Shown here: one piece after another, positions 29,401-41,900 of the stretch
How the letters are laid out: each line of letters begins with the position of its first letter
How positions within the stretch are numbered: the stretch's first letter is position 1
Assembly: GCA_965112735.1 (NCBI GenBank)
Contig: OZ218951.1
Location: 5,890,001 to 5,954,000, forward strand
Length of the DNA stretch: 64,000 nucleotides
Direction of reading: 5' to 3'
Source of the DNA: Phaeosaccion multiseriatum
Lineage: Eukaryota; Ochrophyta, other classes
Made by a program: the position numbers and the translations under genes
Notes under the pieces: generated by a model
What the model saw: the letters and a program-made list of their open reading frames with translations, nothing else
What the model was told of the DNA's origin: nothing
Database searches by the model: none

Positions 29401-32400
29401 AGTCAGTCAGTCAGTCAGTCAGTCAGTCAGTCAGTCAGGCAGTCAGTCAGCCAGTCAGTCAGTCAGTCAGTCAGTCAGTCAGTCAGTGCGGTACCACGTG
29501 TGACGTACCACTTCTCCAATGGGCTTGAGCACGGCGCTCTTGTGCAGCTCCGTCACAGTGAGCTGAGTGCTCTCGCCGAACACGCTCGAGCGTTTCCGCT
29601 CAGACATTCCCCCCTTAGTGGCAAGGGCGCGCCCTCCGCCCCCCATGGTGGGGTGATGCTTGAAGGCCCTCCCTCTGTCTCTGTCTCTGTCTCCCTTGCC
29701 CTTCCCCTTGCCCTGCTTGCCCTGCTTGCTTCGCGAAGGGCTGCTCACCCCGCGGAAGGAAGCCATGAGCTTGCCGGTGAAGGACAAGGGAGAGGCCCGT
29801 CCACTGCCATCCCCTCCCCCTCCTCCCACCATGCCCATGACACTGAGCTGCAGGGCGGTGGAGGTCGTGTTGAGGGTGGTGTCTCTCGTCACCACATCGC
29901 TCAACACGTGCACTTCAAGGTCTGCGAGGCGGAGGGAGCCCCTGGCGTCTAAGACGGGCTGCAGCAGGGAGGAGAGGGAGTACTCGCGAAGACGATCCAG
30001 AGGAGCCAGCACGCTGCAGCGGTAATTACTGTGGAGGGGGGGAGGGAGCGGTTGAGGGGGATGATGTATCAACAATAAAGGCATCTGTCTGCAGGGATGA
30101 TGGATCAACAATAAAAGCATCTGTCTGCGGGGATGATGGATCAACAATAAAAGCATCTGTCTGCAGGGATGATGGATCAACAATAAAAGCATCTGCAGAG
30201 CTTAATTGTGCTGTACATGCCACACGCACACACACACACACTCAACACTCACACACACGCACGCTCATACACAAACTCACATATACATATACATATACAC
30301 ACACGTACATATACACACAAACACAGACGCACACACACATAAACACACACTCTCTCTCTCATACACACACATACGCACACACATATACACACGCGCGCAC
30401 ACACACCTCGGCATGCCCATGAAGGCGGTAAGGTGGTCCTCTGGATCGGGGCGTACGCCAGCCTTGAGCTTCTTCAGCGCCCCCGCCACCACCCCTCTGA
30501 CCTCCGGGCTCAGCATGTCCCTGCCCTTGTCGTCGGACAAAAGCTCGAACAGGGCCAGGAACTCCACCCACTCCACCTGGGGGGGGGGGGGCATAATGGG
30601 TGTCAGGACAGAAAGTGTGGTGGGTGTCAGGACACAAGAGTGGGTGTCAGGGCAGGGTGTCAGGACAGAGGGTGTCAGGACAGAGAGTTGTCAGGACAGA
30701 GGGTGTAGGACCGCCTCACCTTGCCGTCTCCGTCCCGATCGAGCAGGGAGAGCACAGCGAGGGCTTCGTCTCGGGCAAGCAAAGAGAGTTTATCGCAGAA
30801 CATGAAGCTGGGGGGGGGGGGGAGGGGAGAGGGGGGGGGTGAGGCGGGATAAGGAGGAGGGGGAGGAGGAGGAGGAGCGAGGAGGAAGAGCGAGAGGAGG
30901 AGCGAGAGGAGGAGCAGGAGGACGGGATGGCAGTCGAAGTGCCTGTACTCTCCACTCACGTGAATTCGTTGTGCGAGATGGTGCCCGAGTCGTCGCTGTC
31001 GATGGCGGCGAACAGCGCTCGCATCTCAGACTCAGTCAATTCGCGCTCGGAAACCTGTGTGCATGAGTGTGAGGTTCGGTTCGTTGGTGCAGTCAAGAGT
31101 CAGTGACGGAAGCAAGTCAATGACCCACCTTGTCCAGCAGGAAGGGCATGACGGCCTCGTAGAACTCGTCGAATTGGAGCACTCCGTTGCCGTCCGCATC
31201 GGCCTTGCGCATCAGCTGAGGAGAGAGGAGGGGGTAGAGGGCAGGGAAGGGACCATTTAACCCTCCTTAGCCTTCAGATGGCAGCTTGAACTAACTCGAG
31301 TTCGCCACCAAGGGATATTCGACATCGATCTTTCAAGTGAGTGGTGTTGGGTACCATAGAGGATCTATGACCTGAAACTGCAACTCACCTGGCGGAGCTC
31401 CTTCCTGGAGGGCTCTTCCCCGAGGGCGGCGAGAATGTGGCGCAGCTCGGAGGCGTCGATCGAGTTGGACGAGTCGGAATCGAAGAATGTGAAGGCCTGA
31501 AGGAGCAGTGAGTGAGGCAGTGAGTGAGGCAGTGAGTGAGGCAGTGCTATGAGGATCATACTCCCACACCTACACGGGATGGACGCCCCCCGGCCCCCCT
31601 TCTCCTTCTGCGCGGCGACGAAATCCTTCTTGTCCTCTTGTGCTCACCTTCTCAATGGCTTGCATGAGGGCCGTGTACATGGCCTCGTCCACCCTGTCCG
31701 TCCCCGTCCCATCAAGCCCCGCAGAGAAGAATCGATCCGTCCTGGGCCCCCGCCTCCCCCGCCTGCCCCCCCCCCCTGCCCCCCCCTCCTCTTCCTCACT
31801 GCCCTCCTCATCTCTGAGAAGGGCTGCGATGGCGCTGTCCGCTTTGCTCAGCGCCTTGATCGAGCGCGCCTTCATGAGTCTGTGGAAGTGGCGGAACTGC
31901 AGACAGGTGGCAGTGGATGGCGCCCCCTCCCTGCCCGTATGCCTCCCGTCCGCCTTTGGTCCGACGGCGACTCGAACAAGTTGCGCCACGAGGGCGGGGG
32001 AGAGGTGCAGACCGCACGACTTGAGCCCGCGGGACAAGTGCTGACGTATGTTACGAAGGCATACGAAAGATAAGGTGCATACGTAAGCAAAGAGGGGGAA
32101 TAAGGGGGGAAGATACGGTCGGCCCTTCCCCAAATGGTTCACTGAATCACCAACTGCTCACCCTTTGCGAGAGCTTGGGCCGCCCCTTGGCCATCTCTTT
32201 GAAGAGCGCTCGGAGGTCCCTCCTTTGGCTGAGCTTCGCCGTCACGTGCCTCTGGACCTTCCTCAGCAATGCGTCCGTCAGCCCTCCTCCCTCCTCGAGC
32301 CAGCGCACCAGCCGCGGGTAGAGCACCACCATGTGTAGCAACTCCTTGTCTGATGCGCCATCTGTGACTTGCTGCCCGCTCGTCTTCTCGGGCTCGTCGT

Positions 32401-32450
32401 CAGGGTCTCGGTCTCTGTCTTTGGAGTCGCGGTCGCGTTCACCGAACTTC

Positions 32451-32495
<45 letters not shown>

Positions 32496-32871
32496 CGTTT
32501 GGATGGTTTTCGAGTGGGGGTTCGTATTGGGTGGGGGTCGGGCGGGGTGAAAAAAGTGGAAGTGAAGTGAGGACGGACTATCCACTAACCCCTCGCGCGC
32601 GTTGGAGTCAGCGTTGGATCAGCTCTTCCTCCCCTACCTGCTGCACGACAAGTTTCAGCTCTTCCTCCGTCAGCTCGTGCACGCCCGCCTCTCTCAGGGC
32701 CTTGCGCACCCCCCGGGGAGGTAGAGTTCCGGAATCATCGGAGTCGAATCGCTCGAACAGGGCCAGCCAGTCCCGGTGGGGGGGCTCCTTACCCCGGGGG
32801 GAGTCTTTTCCCTTCTGCTCGTCCGCCGCCTCCACCTGAGGTAGTGGTTCACGCACATACACACGCACAGC

Positions 32872-32902
<31 letters not shown>

Positions 32903-35900
32903 TAAGTGTATGGGCCACCCAGATATAAGGGGAGGTACGTCAGAACTTGTCCTGCTCCCCTCACCTGCCGACAGATGGACGCATGCAGCGCCGCAAGACG
33001 CGACTTCCTCCTTGGCGACGTCTGTGAGTGCGTGAGTGCGTGTGTGCGTGTGCGTGAGTGTGTGTGAGAGAGAGGGCAGGGTAAAGGCAGTAGGCGGCAG
33101 GGAGGCAGGGACAGTAAGGCACACGGGCATCAAGCAGGCCGGCAGGCAGGGCAGGCAGGCAGACGAGAGGGCTTAAGAGTCAAGGTAGGCACGTAACCAG
33201 CGATGCAAGGAGGCAGGCAAGCAGCAATTGGTCATACAAAGCTTCTTCTCACTCCTTCACTCACCCCTCGCTTTCCCCCCGAGACTGGGCTGCTGTCTCC
33301 CCCTTCCTCGTCGTCTGTCTCCTCCTCACTGTCCTCGTCTTCCTCGTCGCTCGCCCCACCTGTCCTCCCCCTCCTGTTGCCCGTGCCCGTGCCCCTGCCC
33401 CTGCTGGACGAGGGAGGAGTGCCCTTCTTCCTGAAGCGACCCATGAGGCCCTTCTTGCGCTTGTCCCCTCTCTCTTCGTCATCCTCGTCCCCGTCGTCGT
33501 CGTCGTCGTCGTCGCTGTCTGTGTCTTCCTCCTCGGAAGAAGCCCCACCGCCCTTCTGGTGTGTGTGTGTGTGTGTGTGGGTGTAAAGACAAGGTAAGGC
33601 AGCAAAGCACGAGGCGGGCACGCGAGCAGTACAGCACAGCGCAGCAGGGGAAAGTGTGAGTGTGCGCTTCCTTCCAAGCTCTTCGCCCCACGGACGCCCC
33701 CACACGCACGTGCTCACGTGGCTTCACGTCACCCCCCAAACTCGTACTCACGTTCTTCCTCTTTCGCTTGCTGAGCTGTCTTTTGGCCTCCGTGGATAGA
33801 GCGATGAATTCCTCCCACTCGAAGGCGTCGCCATCTGCATCGTCCGCGCTGAGGCACATTCGCATCAGGGCCAGAGCCTGCTCCGCGGAGGGTAGAGAGG
33901 GAGGGGTCAAGCGGATGTCAAGCGCTAGAAGTCAAGCCATCAAGGTTAAGCATTAGAGGTCAAGCTGATGTCAAGCATTAGAAGTCAAGCCTTCAAGGTT
34001 GAGCATTAGAGGTCAAGCGGATGTCAAGCATTAGAAATCAAACCTTCAAGGTTAAGCATTAAATGTCAAGCGGATGTCAAGCACACTAGAAGTCAAGCCT
34101 TCAAGGGTAAGCATGAGAGGTCAAGCCTTGAAGGATGAGCATTAGAGGTCAAGCAGAGATCCGAGACAGAGGTGAAGGTCATCTTCCTTCCTCCCTTCCT
34201 CCATCCCCTCGCCCTGTTGCTGCTCACGCCAAGCATCAATCACCCCCCCCTTGGCAGCTGGTCCTCGAATGACGCACACACTCACAGTAACACCCACACA
34301 CACGCACGCACCTCCCCCTCGGCGAGTGGCATGCCCAGGACGCTCCTCAGCGCCACTTGCATCTCCCGGGGGCTCAGCGTCTCCTCCTCTGACTCCTCAT
34401 CCTCGTCGTCGCCCTCTGTGGAATCATCATCATCGTCCTCATCACTTCCTCCTCGGCCCTTCTTCTTCTTGCTATTTTCTCTCTCCTTCTTCTCGCCCCT
34501 CCCCATGGCCGAGAGCACGTCCCTGAGCCTCACCCCTCTCCCCTGCAGCAGCCCCAGGAAGTGGCCGAGCTTGGCCATGGTCCTCTCCTCCTCTAGACCG
34601 GCGGATAGCCACACCGCCAGGCTATCGGAGCTCACAAAGCCCGCCTCTGAGGGGTCGAAGCGGCTCACGAGCACGGCCTTGTCTTTGGAAGAAAGCTCCA
34701 CTCGCCCGCCGGAGCAGAGCCTGTGGATGTGTGTGTGGGTGTGTGTGTACGCGTAAGTTTGTGTGTGGTGTGCATGAGTGATATGAAAGTGGAGCGGCGA
34801 GAAGATGTGAGCAGACGAGTCTGTGATCAGTCTGTAGCGCCACACGAGTGGGTTGGGACAGAAGCAACTATTCAGCACCTTCCCTGACTAAGGAGGGTTC
34901 CTTCACTGACTTACTTGTCCAGGACCCGCTTGAAGTCGGGTACGCTCACAAAGCCGCACTTCTCTGGGTCCATCTTGTTGAAAAGCTCCATCGCCGCTCC
35001 ACACGCACACGCGCCCACACCACGGCCCGCTCCTTCCTTCCCTCCTCCTCCCCACTTGAGCCGGGCACCGCCCCCCTTCCCCCCGCTGCGTGTGCGCGCC
35101 ACCTTCCCCTGCAGACAGGAGGCAAGCGTGGCCTGTAGGGCGGAAATCTGCCTGCCCTCAGGCTTGCTCAACACGAACTCGACGAAGGTCCGGAAGGAGA
35201 TGAGGCTGGGGCCCGCCTTACCCTCCTTCTTTCCCATACTGCTGCCCTTGGTGGAGGGCGGGCCGAAGCTCATGGCCACGACAATGGCATCAAGGTCCTC
35301 GTCGGACAGGGGGGGCGCTTTGGAGCCTTTCAGGTAGGACGACAGGAGCTTGCGGACCTGGGCATGGGCAAAGCGAATCAAAGGAGTGTTGAGGGTAAGC
35401 TGAAACAAGAGAGGAGAGGCAGCAAGAAAGGGGTTTCCATTCTCGAAGCTGCGAAGATAATCGGCCGACAGACCGATGGACGGACAGCAGACACCAGGTA
35501 TTCGCTGACCTGTTTCTCTGTGGCCTGAAGGTGCATGGGGTCGGCATCGGCATTCGCCCCTCCCCGATCCTTCTCCTTGCTCTTGCTCGGGGAGCGAGAG
35601 CGAGACCGGGAGCGAGAGACGCCGCTCCTTCCCCCCACGGCCTTGCGGAAGGCGCTTCTAAGGCCCTTGTCCACGCTAAGGCCCTTCGCTCCGACGGCGG
35701 TCAGGGCCTCTCGAGCGGCGCGGGACAGCAGGGCCAGGTCGTCAGACGGCGTAGAGTGAGAGGTCACGAGGCCCTCCTTGCCTCCCTTCCCTCCTGCTCG
35801 TCTCCTTGCAGAAGGGCTCCCACTTCTGCTCCGCCGGCCGCCCTTCCGAGCCTCGCCCTCCTCCCCGTCAGAATCTGCCGTCTCCTCTTCCCCCTCCTCC

Positions 35901-38900
35901 TTCCCCTCCTGTAGTGCTGCCCCGGGTCTGTCGGTCAAACGCAGCACGTCCTTGACGCGCATGGTGGTGGTACGGTCGGCGTCGTCCCCGTCCTCGCCAG
36001 CGCTGCGAACAAGGGCCACGTACTCGCCCCCCGTGAGGAGCATCCCGAGCTGCTTCAGACAAACCCTCGTGAGCGCGTCCCTGTCCAATGTGTGTGTGTG
36101 TGTGGCCCTCCGCTCGCCACCCCGGCTCGCCGAGACTAGTACGGCCTTCAGCGCCTTCACCGCCGCCTTTCCGTCTTTACCCCTACCGTCTTGTCCGTCC
36201 GCCCCCTCTTCTTCTCCTCCTGCTGCTGGCCGTTGCAGTAGCTTCAAACTCAAATTCAGCTGTCGACCGGCCTTGTCGCAGGAGTGCTCGGCGTCCATAC
36301 CCGTACACACCCACGCTGCAAACATGGAATAGTTCACTCGCGCCGCTCCCCCTCCTCCTTCCGCTCCGAAGGCCTCCATGAGCACTTTCGCGTCCTTGCT
36401 GTTGAGCTTCATTCCGAGGCTTTCGCACGTCTTGCGGAAGGCCTTCTCGGGCAGGAAGGATGTGCGCTTGCTGAGGCCTGTGGCTTCCGCCTCGGCCTCG
36501 TGCATGGCCTCCGACACGAGCGCGTGGTGGGTGGTGCTGGTGCTGGTGCTGGTGCTGGTGCTGCCCATGTGACTGCCGCTGCTCTGCTTCATCTTCTTGG
36601 AGCGGGCAGAGGCGGCCTTGAGCAGCTGCGCCGACATCTGTGAGCGGGGGGGGGGGGAGGGGAGTGCGCCCATGCGTGCATATGTGAAAACGCCACAGAG
36701 AGAGATGGATAGAGGAAGAAGAACTTAGGGAGGGAGACAGGAGGAAAGGGATGTTCCGGGTCTGACGTGAATGTGTTCTCGCAAGGACGCATCCCCCCAC
36801 TCTGCCATCACGTGTGACTGACCCACCTGCCCCCAGAGCTTGTCCATCCCCTCGAGCTTGGCCGAGTGTGCCGCCACCAGCAGGCTGTGCAAGTCGCCCC
36901 AGCCAAAGCCGCCACCTGCTGTCAGGACCTTCTTTCTCTTCTTCTTCTTGTCGTGGTCCCTGTTGGGCTGCTCTCCGACCCAACCAGAGGTGGGAGGCGA
37001 AGCCGAGGCCCTGAGTCTCCACAGTAACGCCGCGTCTTGTGCCGTAAAGACGTTCCTCCTCCGCCCACCCTCGGCAGCGGCCCCGCCCTTCTGCAGCACC
37101 TTGAGGAGGTGGCTGCGGGTTTCCAGTTCGCCATCCTCGTCCGCCTCTGAGGCGAAGGCCTTGCTGAGCCTCCCCTTTTGCACCTCCACTGCGGCGAGCC
37201 GGGCCAGCTTCTTGCGGAGCGCGGAGGACGCTAACTGTTGTTGCTCCTGTAGCACCAGTCGCTTCTTCCGCTTGCCGTCTCCGGAGTCGCTACTGCCGCT
37301 GCCGTCACTACTGAAGTTGTCCTCGGTGGAATCCTCGTCCTCGTCTCCGCTGCTGCTACTGTCGCTACTGCCCCCTCTGCGGCGGCTTCCTTCTCGTCTC
37401 CGGCGGGAGGGCGACGAGGAGGGGGACTTGTTCTTACCGCGCGAGAAAGGGCTCCGCAGCCTGTCCAAAGCGCTCTTCTTCCTTCCTTTGCCCCCCCCCC
37501 CCCCCGCCCTATGGCGCCGAGAACTATCGCCGTGTGGGTCGTCGTCTTCGTCGCTGCGGGATGCATCACTGTCCCCGCCCGAGGAGGAAGAGGAGGAGGA
37601 GGGGACCCTCTTCCCCTTGTCCCTGCCCCTACCTCTGTCTCTGCTGCTGCCCGTCTGGACCAAGCGAAGCAGCTTGTCTACGCTCACCATGCCTCGCCCG
37701 TCCCCAACACTCCTCGACACCGCCCGCAGCTGCGACGTCGAAGGGGCGGGGAGACGAAACTTGACGCACACTTTGCTCAGATTGGGATCGCTCAGCACAG
37801 CCCTCTGTGACCCCCTGCCCTCTGCGTATCCCTCGAGGTACCTTCGGAGATCCGAGGGGGACTTTCTGTAACGCTCGAGAGCCCCCGCCAGGGCCTCTGC
37901 CAGCCGAAGCGCCACTTTCTTGTCCGTCTTGTCCTCTTCTGTCTCGCCCTCCTCCTCCCTTCCCCCTCTTATGTTTCTCGTGCTGCCCGTCCTGCGCGGA
38001 CTGCGACTGCCCCCACCGCGACCACTGCGACCACCGCCTCTGCCGTCGTCGGACAAGGATGCTTCCGAGGAGTGGCGTTCATGAGCGCCAGGGTCGGGCC
38101 TGCGCTGCTGACTCGAGCCGGAGGGGGAGAGTCTGCGAGGAGTATGCGTCGCCTCGGAGTCCCTCGGGCGCACCCACCGGGGCTCCACCCTCACCTCCAC
38201 GGCCCCGCTACCGCTGCACTTGACGTCGTACGAGCCATCGCGATGCACCACGCTCACGCGCCCACTCACCCACTCCTGGGCCCCTCTACTCCTCCCGCTG
38301 CGTCCTGACACCTGCACCTGCACCTTGTCTCCCACCTGGAAGTGCTCCTGCGGTAGCTCCACCTCCGACTCCCCTCCGCTCGCCTGCCCCTGTCGCCCCC
38401 GTCCACTGCCGTCCGCCTGGCTCCTGCTCGCCTTCCTCACCCACCTCTTGTCCATCCTCTCCTCCCTCTCGCCTGTCGCATCATAAGTAAGGTCTAGGGT
38501 CCCATCTCTGTGGATGCCCGACACCTTACCAGGTGTCCACCTTCCCCGGCCCCTTCGGTTGCCTTCCACACGATCGCCCAGCCGTAAAGGAACTTCCTCC
38601 TCCACTTCAGACACGACCGAATCATTTCGTGGGTGTCCTCGAGTCGGTTTCCCCCCCCCCCTACCATCCCCAGCCTTCTTCCTCACCATGTCCCTCTCCA
38701 TCGCTCGGTCCTCGTCACCATCGTCATAGCGTACGTGAAGCGTGCCGTCTCTGTTCTTTCGCATGACTGTACCCTTGTACCAGCGGCCCTTACCCTTGTA
38801 GTTGGCCTCCACAGGGTCACCTACGTCCAGCTCCGCCTCTGCCTCTGAGTCATCAGCGTATCGACTGCGCTGAGGAGACTTCGGCCGAGCAGCCGCTCCT

Positions 38901-41900
38901 CCCCTCTTCCTCACCATGTTCCTCTCCATCGCGCGGTCCTCGTCACCATCATCATAGCGTACATGAAGCGTGCCGTCTCTGTTCTTTCGCATGACTGTAC
39001 CCTTGTACCAGCGGCCCTTACCCTTGTAGTTGGCCTCCACAGGGTCACCTACGTCCAGCTCCGCCTCTGCCTCTGAGTCGTCCGCGTGACGAGACTTCGG
39101 CCGAGCAGCCGCTCCTCCCCTCTTCCTCACCATGTTCCTCTCCATCGCTCGGTCCTCGTCACCATCATCATAGCGTACGTGAAGCGTGCCGTCTCTGTTC
39201 TTTCGCATGACTGTACCCTTGTACCAGCGGCCCTTACCCTTGTAGTTGGCCTCCACAGGGTCACCTACGTCCAGCTCCGCCTCTGCCTCTGAGTCGTCCG
39301 CGTGACGAGACTTCGGCCGAGCAGCCGCTCCTCCCCTCTTCCTCACCATGTTCCTCTCCATCGCGCGGTCCTCGTCACCATCATCATAGCGTACATGAAG
39401 CGTGCCGTCTCTGTTCTTTCGCATGATTGTACCCTTGTACCAGCGGCCCTTGCCCTTGTAGTTGGCCTCCACAGGGTCACCTACGTCCAGCTCCGCCTCT
39501 GCCTCTGAGTCATCAACGTATCGACTGCGCTGAGGAGACTTCGGCCGAGCAGCCGCTCCTCCCCTCTTCCTCACCATGTCCCTCTCCATCGCGCGGTCCT
39601 CGTCACCATCATCGTAGCGTACGTGAAGCGTGCCGTCTCTGTTCTTTCGCATGACTGTACCCTTGTACCAGCGGCCCTTGCCCTTGTAGTTGGCCTCCAC
39701 AGGGTCACCTACGTCCAGCTCCGCCTCTGCCTCTGAGTCGTCCGCGTGACGAGACTTCGGCCGAGCAGCCGCTCCTCCCCTCTTCCTCACCATGCTCCTC
39801 TCCATCGCTCGGTCCTCGTCACCATCATCATAGCGTACGTGAAGCGTGCCGTCTCTGTTCTTTCGCATGACTGTACCCTTGTACCAGCGGCCCTTACCCT
39901 TGTAGTTGGCCTCCACAGGGTCACCTATGTCCAGCTCCGCCTCTGCCTCTGAGTCGTCCGCGTGACGAGACTTCGACCGAGCAGCCGCTCCTCCCCTCTT
40001 CCTCACCATGTTCCTCTCCATCGCTCGGTCCTCGTCACCATCATCATAGCGTACGTGAAGCGTGCCGTCTCTGTTCTTTCGCATGACTGTACCCTTGTAC
40101 CAGCGGCCCTTGCCCTTGTAGTTGGCCTCCACAGGGTCACCTACGTCCAGCTCCGCCTCTGCCTCTGAGTCGTCCGCGTGACGAGACTTCGGCCGAGCAG
40201 CCGCTCCTCCCCTCTTCCTCACCATGTTCCTCTCCATCGCGCGGTCCTCGTCACCATCATCGTAGCGTACGTGAAGCGTGCCGTCTCTGTTCTTTCGCAT
40301 GACTGTACCCTTGTACCAGCGGCCCTTGCCCTTGTAGTTGGCCTCCACAGGGTCACCTACGTCCAGCTCCGCCTCTGCCTCTGAGTCGTCCGCGTGACGA
40401 GACTTCGGCCGAGCAGCCGCTCCTCCCCTCTTCCTCACCATGCTCCTCTCCATCGCTCGGTCCTCGTCACCATCATCATAGCGTACATGAAGCGTGCCGT
40501 CTCTGTTCTTTCGCATGACTGTACCCTTGTACCAGCGGCCCTTGCCCTTGTAGTTGGCCTCCACAGGGTCACCTACGTCCAGCTCCGCCTCTGCCTCTGA
40601 GTCGTCCGCGTGACGAGACTTCGGCCGAGCAGCCGCTCCTCCCCTCTTCCTCACCATGTTCCTCTCCATCGCTCGGTCCTCGTCACCATCATCATAGCGT
40701 ACATAAAGCGTGCCGTCTCTGTTCTTTCGCATGATTGTACCCTTGTACCAGCGGCCCTTGCCCTTGTAGTTGGCCTCCACAGGGTCACCTACGTCCAGCT
40801 CCGCCTCTGCCTCTGAGTCATCAGCGTATCGACTGCGCTGAGGAGACTTCGGCCGAGCAGCCGCTCCTCCCCTCTTCCTCACCATGTCCCTCTCCATCGC
40901 TCGGTCCTCGTCACCATCATCATAGCGTACGTGAAGCGTGCCGTCTCTGTTCTTTCGCATGACTGTACCCTTGTACCAGCGGCCCTTACCCTTGTAGTTG
41001 GCCTCCACAGGGTCACCTACGTCCAGCTCCGCCTCTGCCTCTGAGTCGTCCGCGTGACGAGACTTCGGCCGAGCAGCCGCTCCTCCCCTCTTCCTCACCA
41101 TGTTCCTCTCCATCGCTCGGTCCTCGTCACCATCATCATAGCGTACATGAAGCGTGCCGTCTCTGTTCTTTCGCATGACTGTACCCTTGTACCAGCGGCC
41201 CTTGCCCTTGTAGTTGGCCTCCACAGGGTCACCTACGTCCAGCTCCGCCTCTGCCTCTGAGTCGTCCGCGTGACGAGACTTCGGCCGAGCAGCCGCTCCT
41301 CCCCTCTTCCTCACCATGTTCCTCTCCATCGCTCGGTCCTCGTCACCATCATCATAGCGTACATGAAGCGTGCCGTCTCTGTTCTTTCGCATGACTGTAC
41401 CCTTGTACCAGCGGCCCTTACCCTTGTAGTTGGCCTCCACAGGGTCACCTACGTCCAGCTCCGCCTCTGCCTCTGAGTCATCAGCGTATCGACTGCGCTG
41501 AGGAGACTTCGGCCGAGCAGCCGCTCCTCCCCTCTTCCTTACCATGTTCCTCTCCATCGCGCGGTCCTCGTCACCATCATCGTAGCGTACATGAAGCGTG
41601 CCGTCTCTGTTCTTTCGCATGACTGTACCCTTGTACCAGCGGCCCTTGCCCTTGTAGTTGGCCTCCACAGGGTCACCTACGTCCAGCTCCGCCTCTGCCT
41701 CTGAGTCGTCCGCGTGACGAGACTTCGGCCGAGCAGCCGCTCCTCCCCTCTTCCTCACCATGTTCCTCTCCATCGCTCGGTCCTCGTCACCATCATCATA
41801 GCATACATGAAGCGTGCCGTCTCTGTTCTTTCGCATGACTGTACCCTTGTACCAGCGGCCCTTACCCTTGTAGTTGGCCTCCACAGGGTCACCTGCGTCC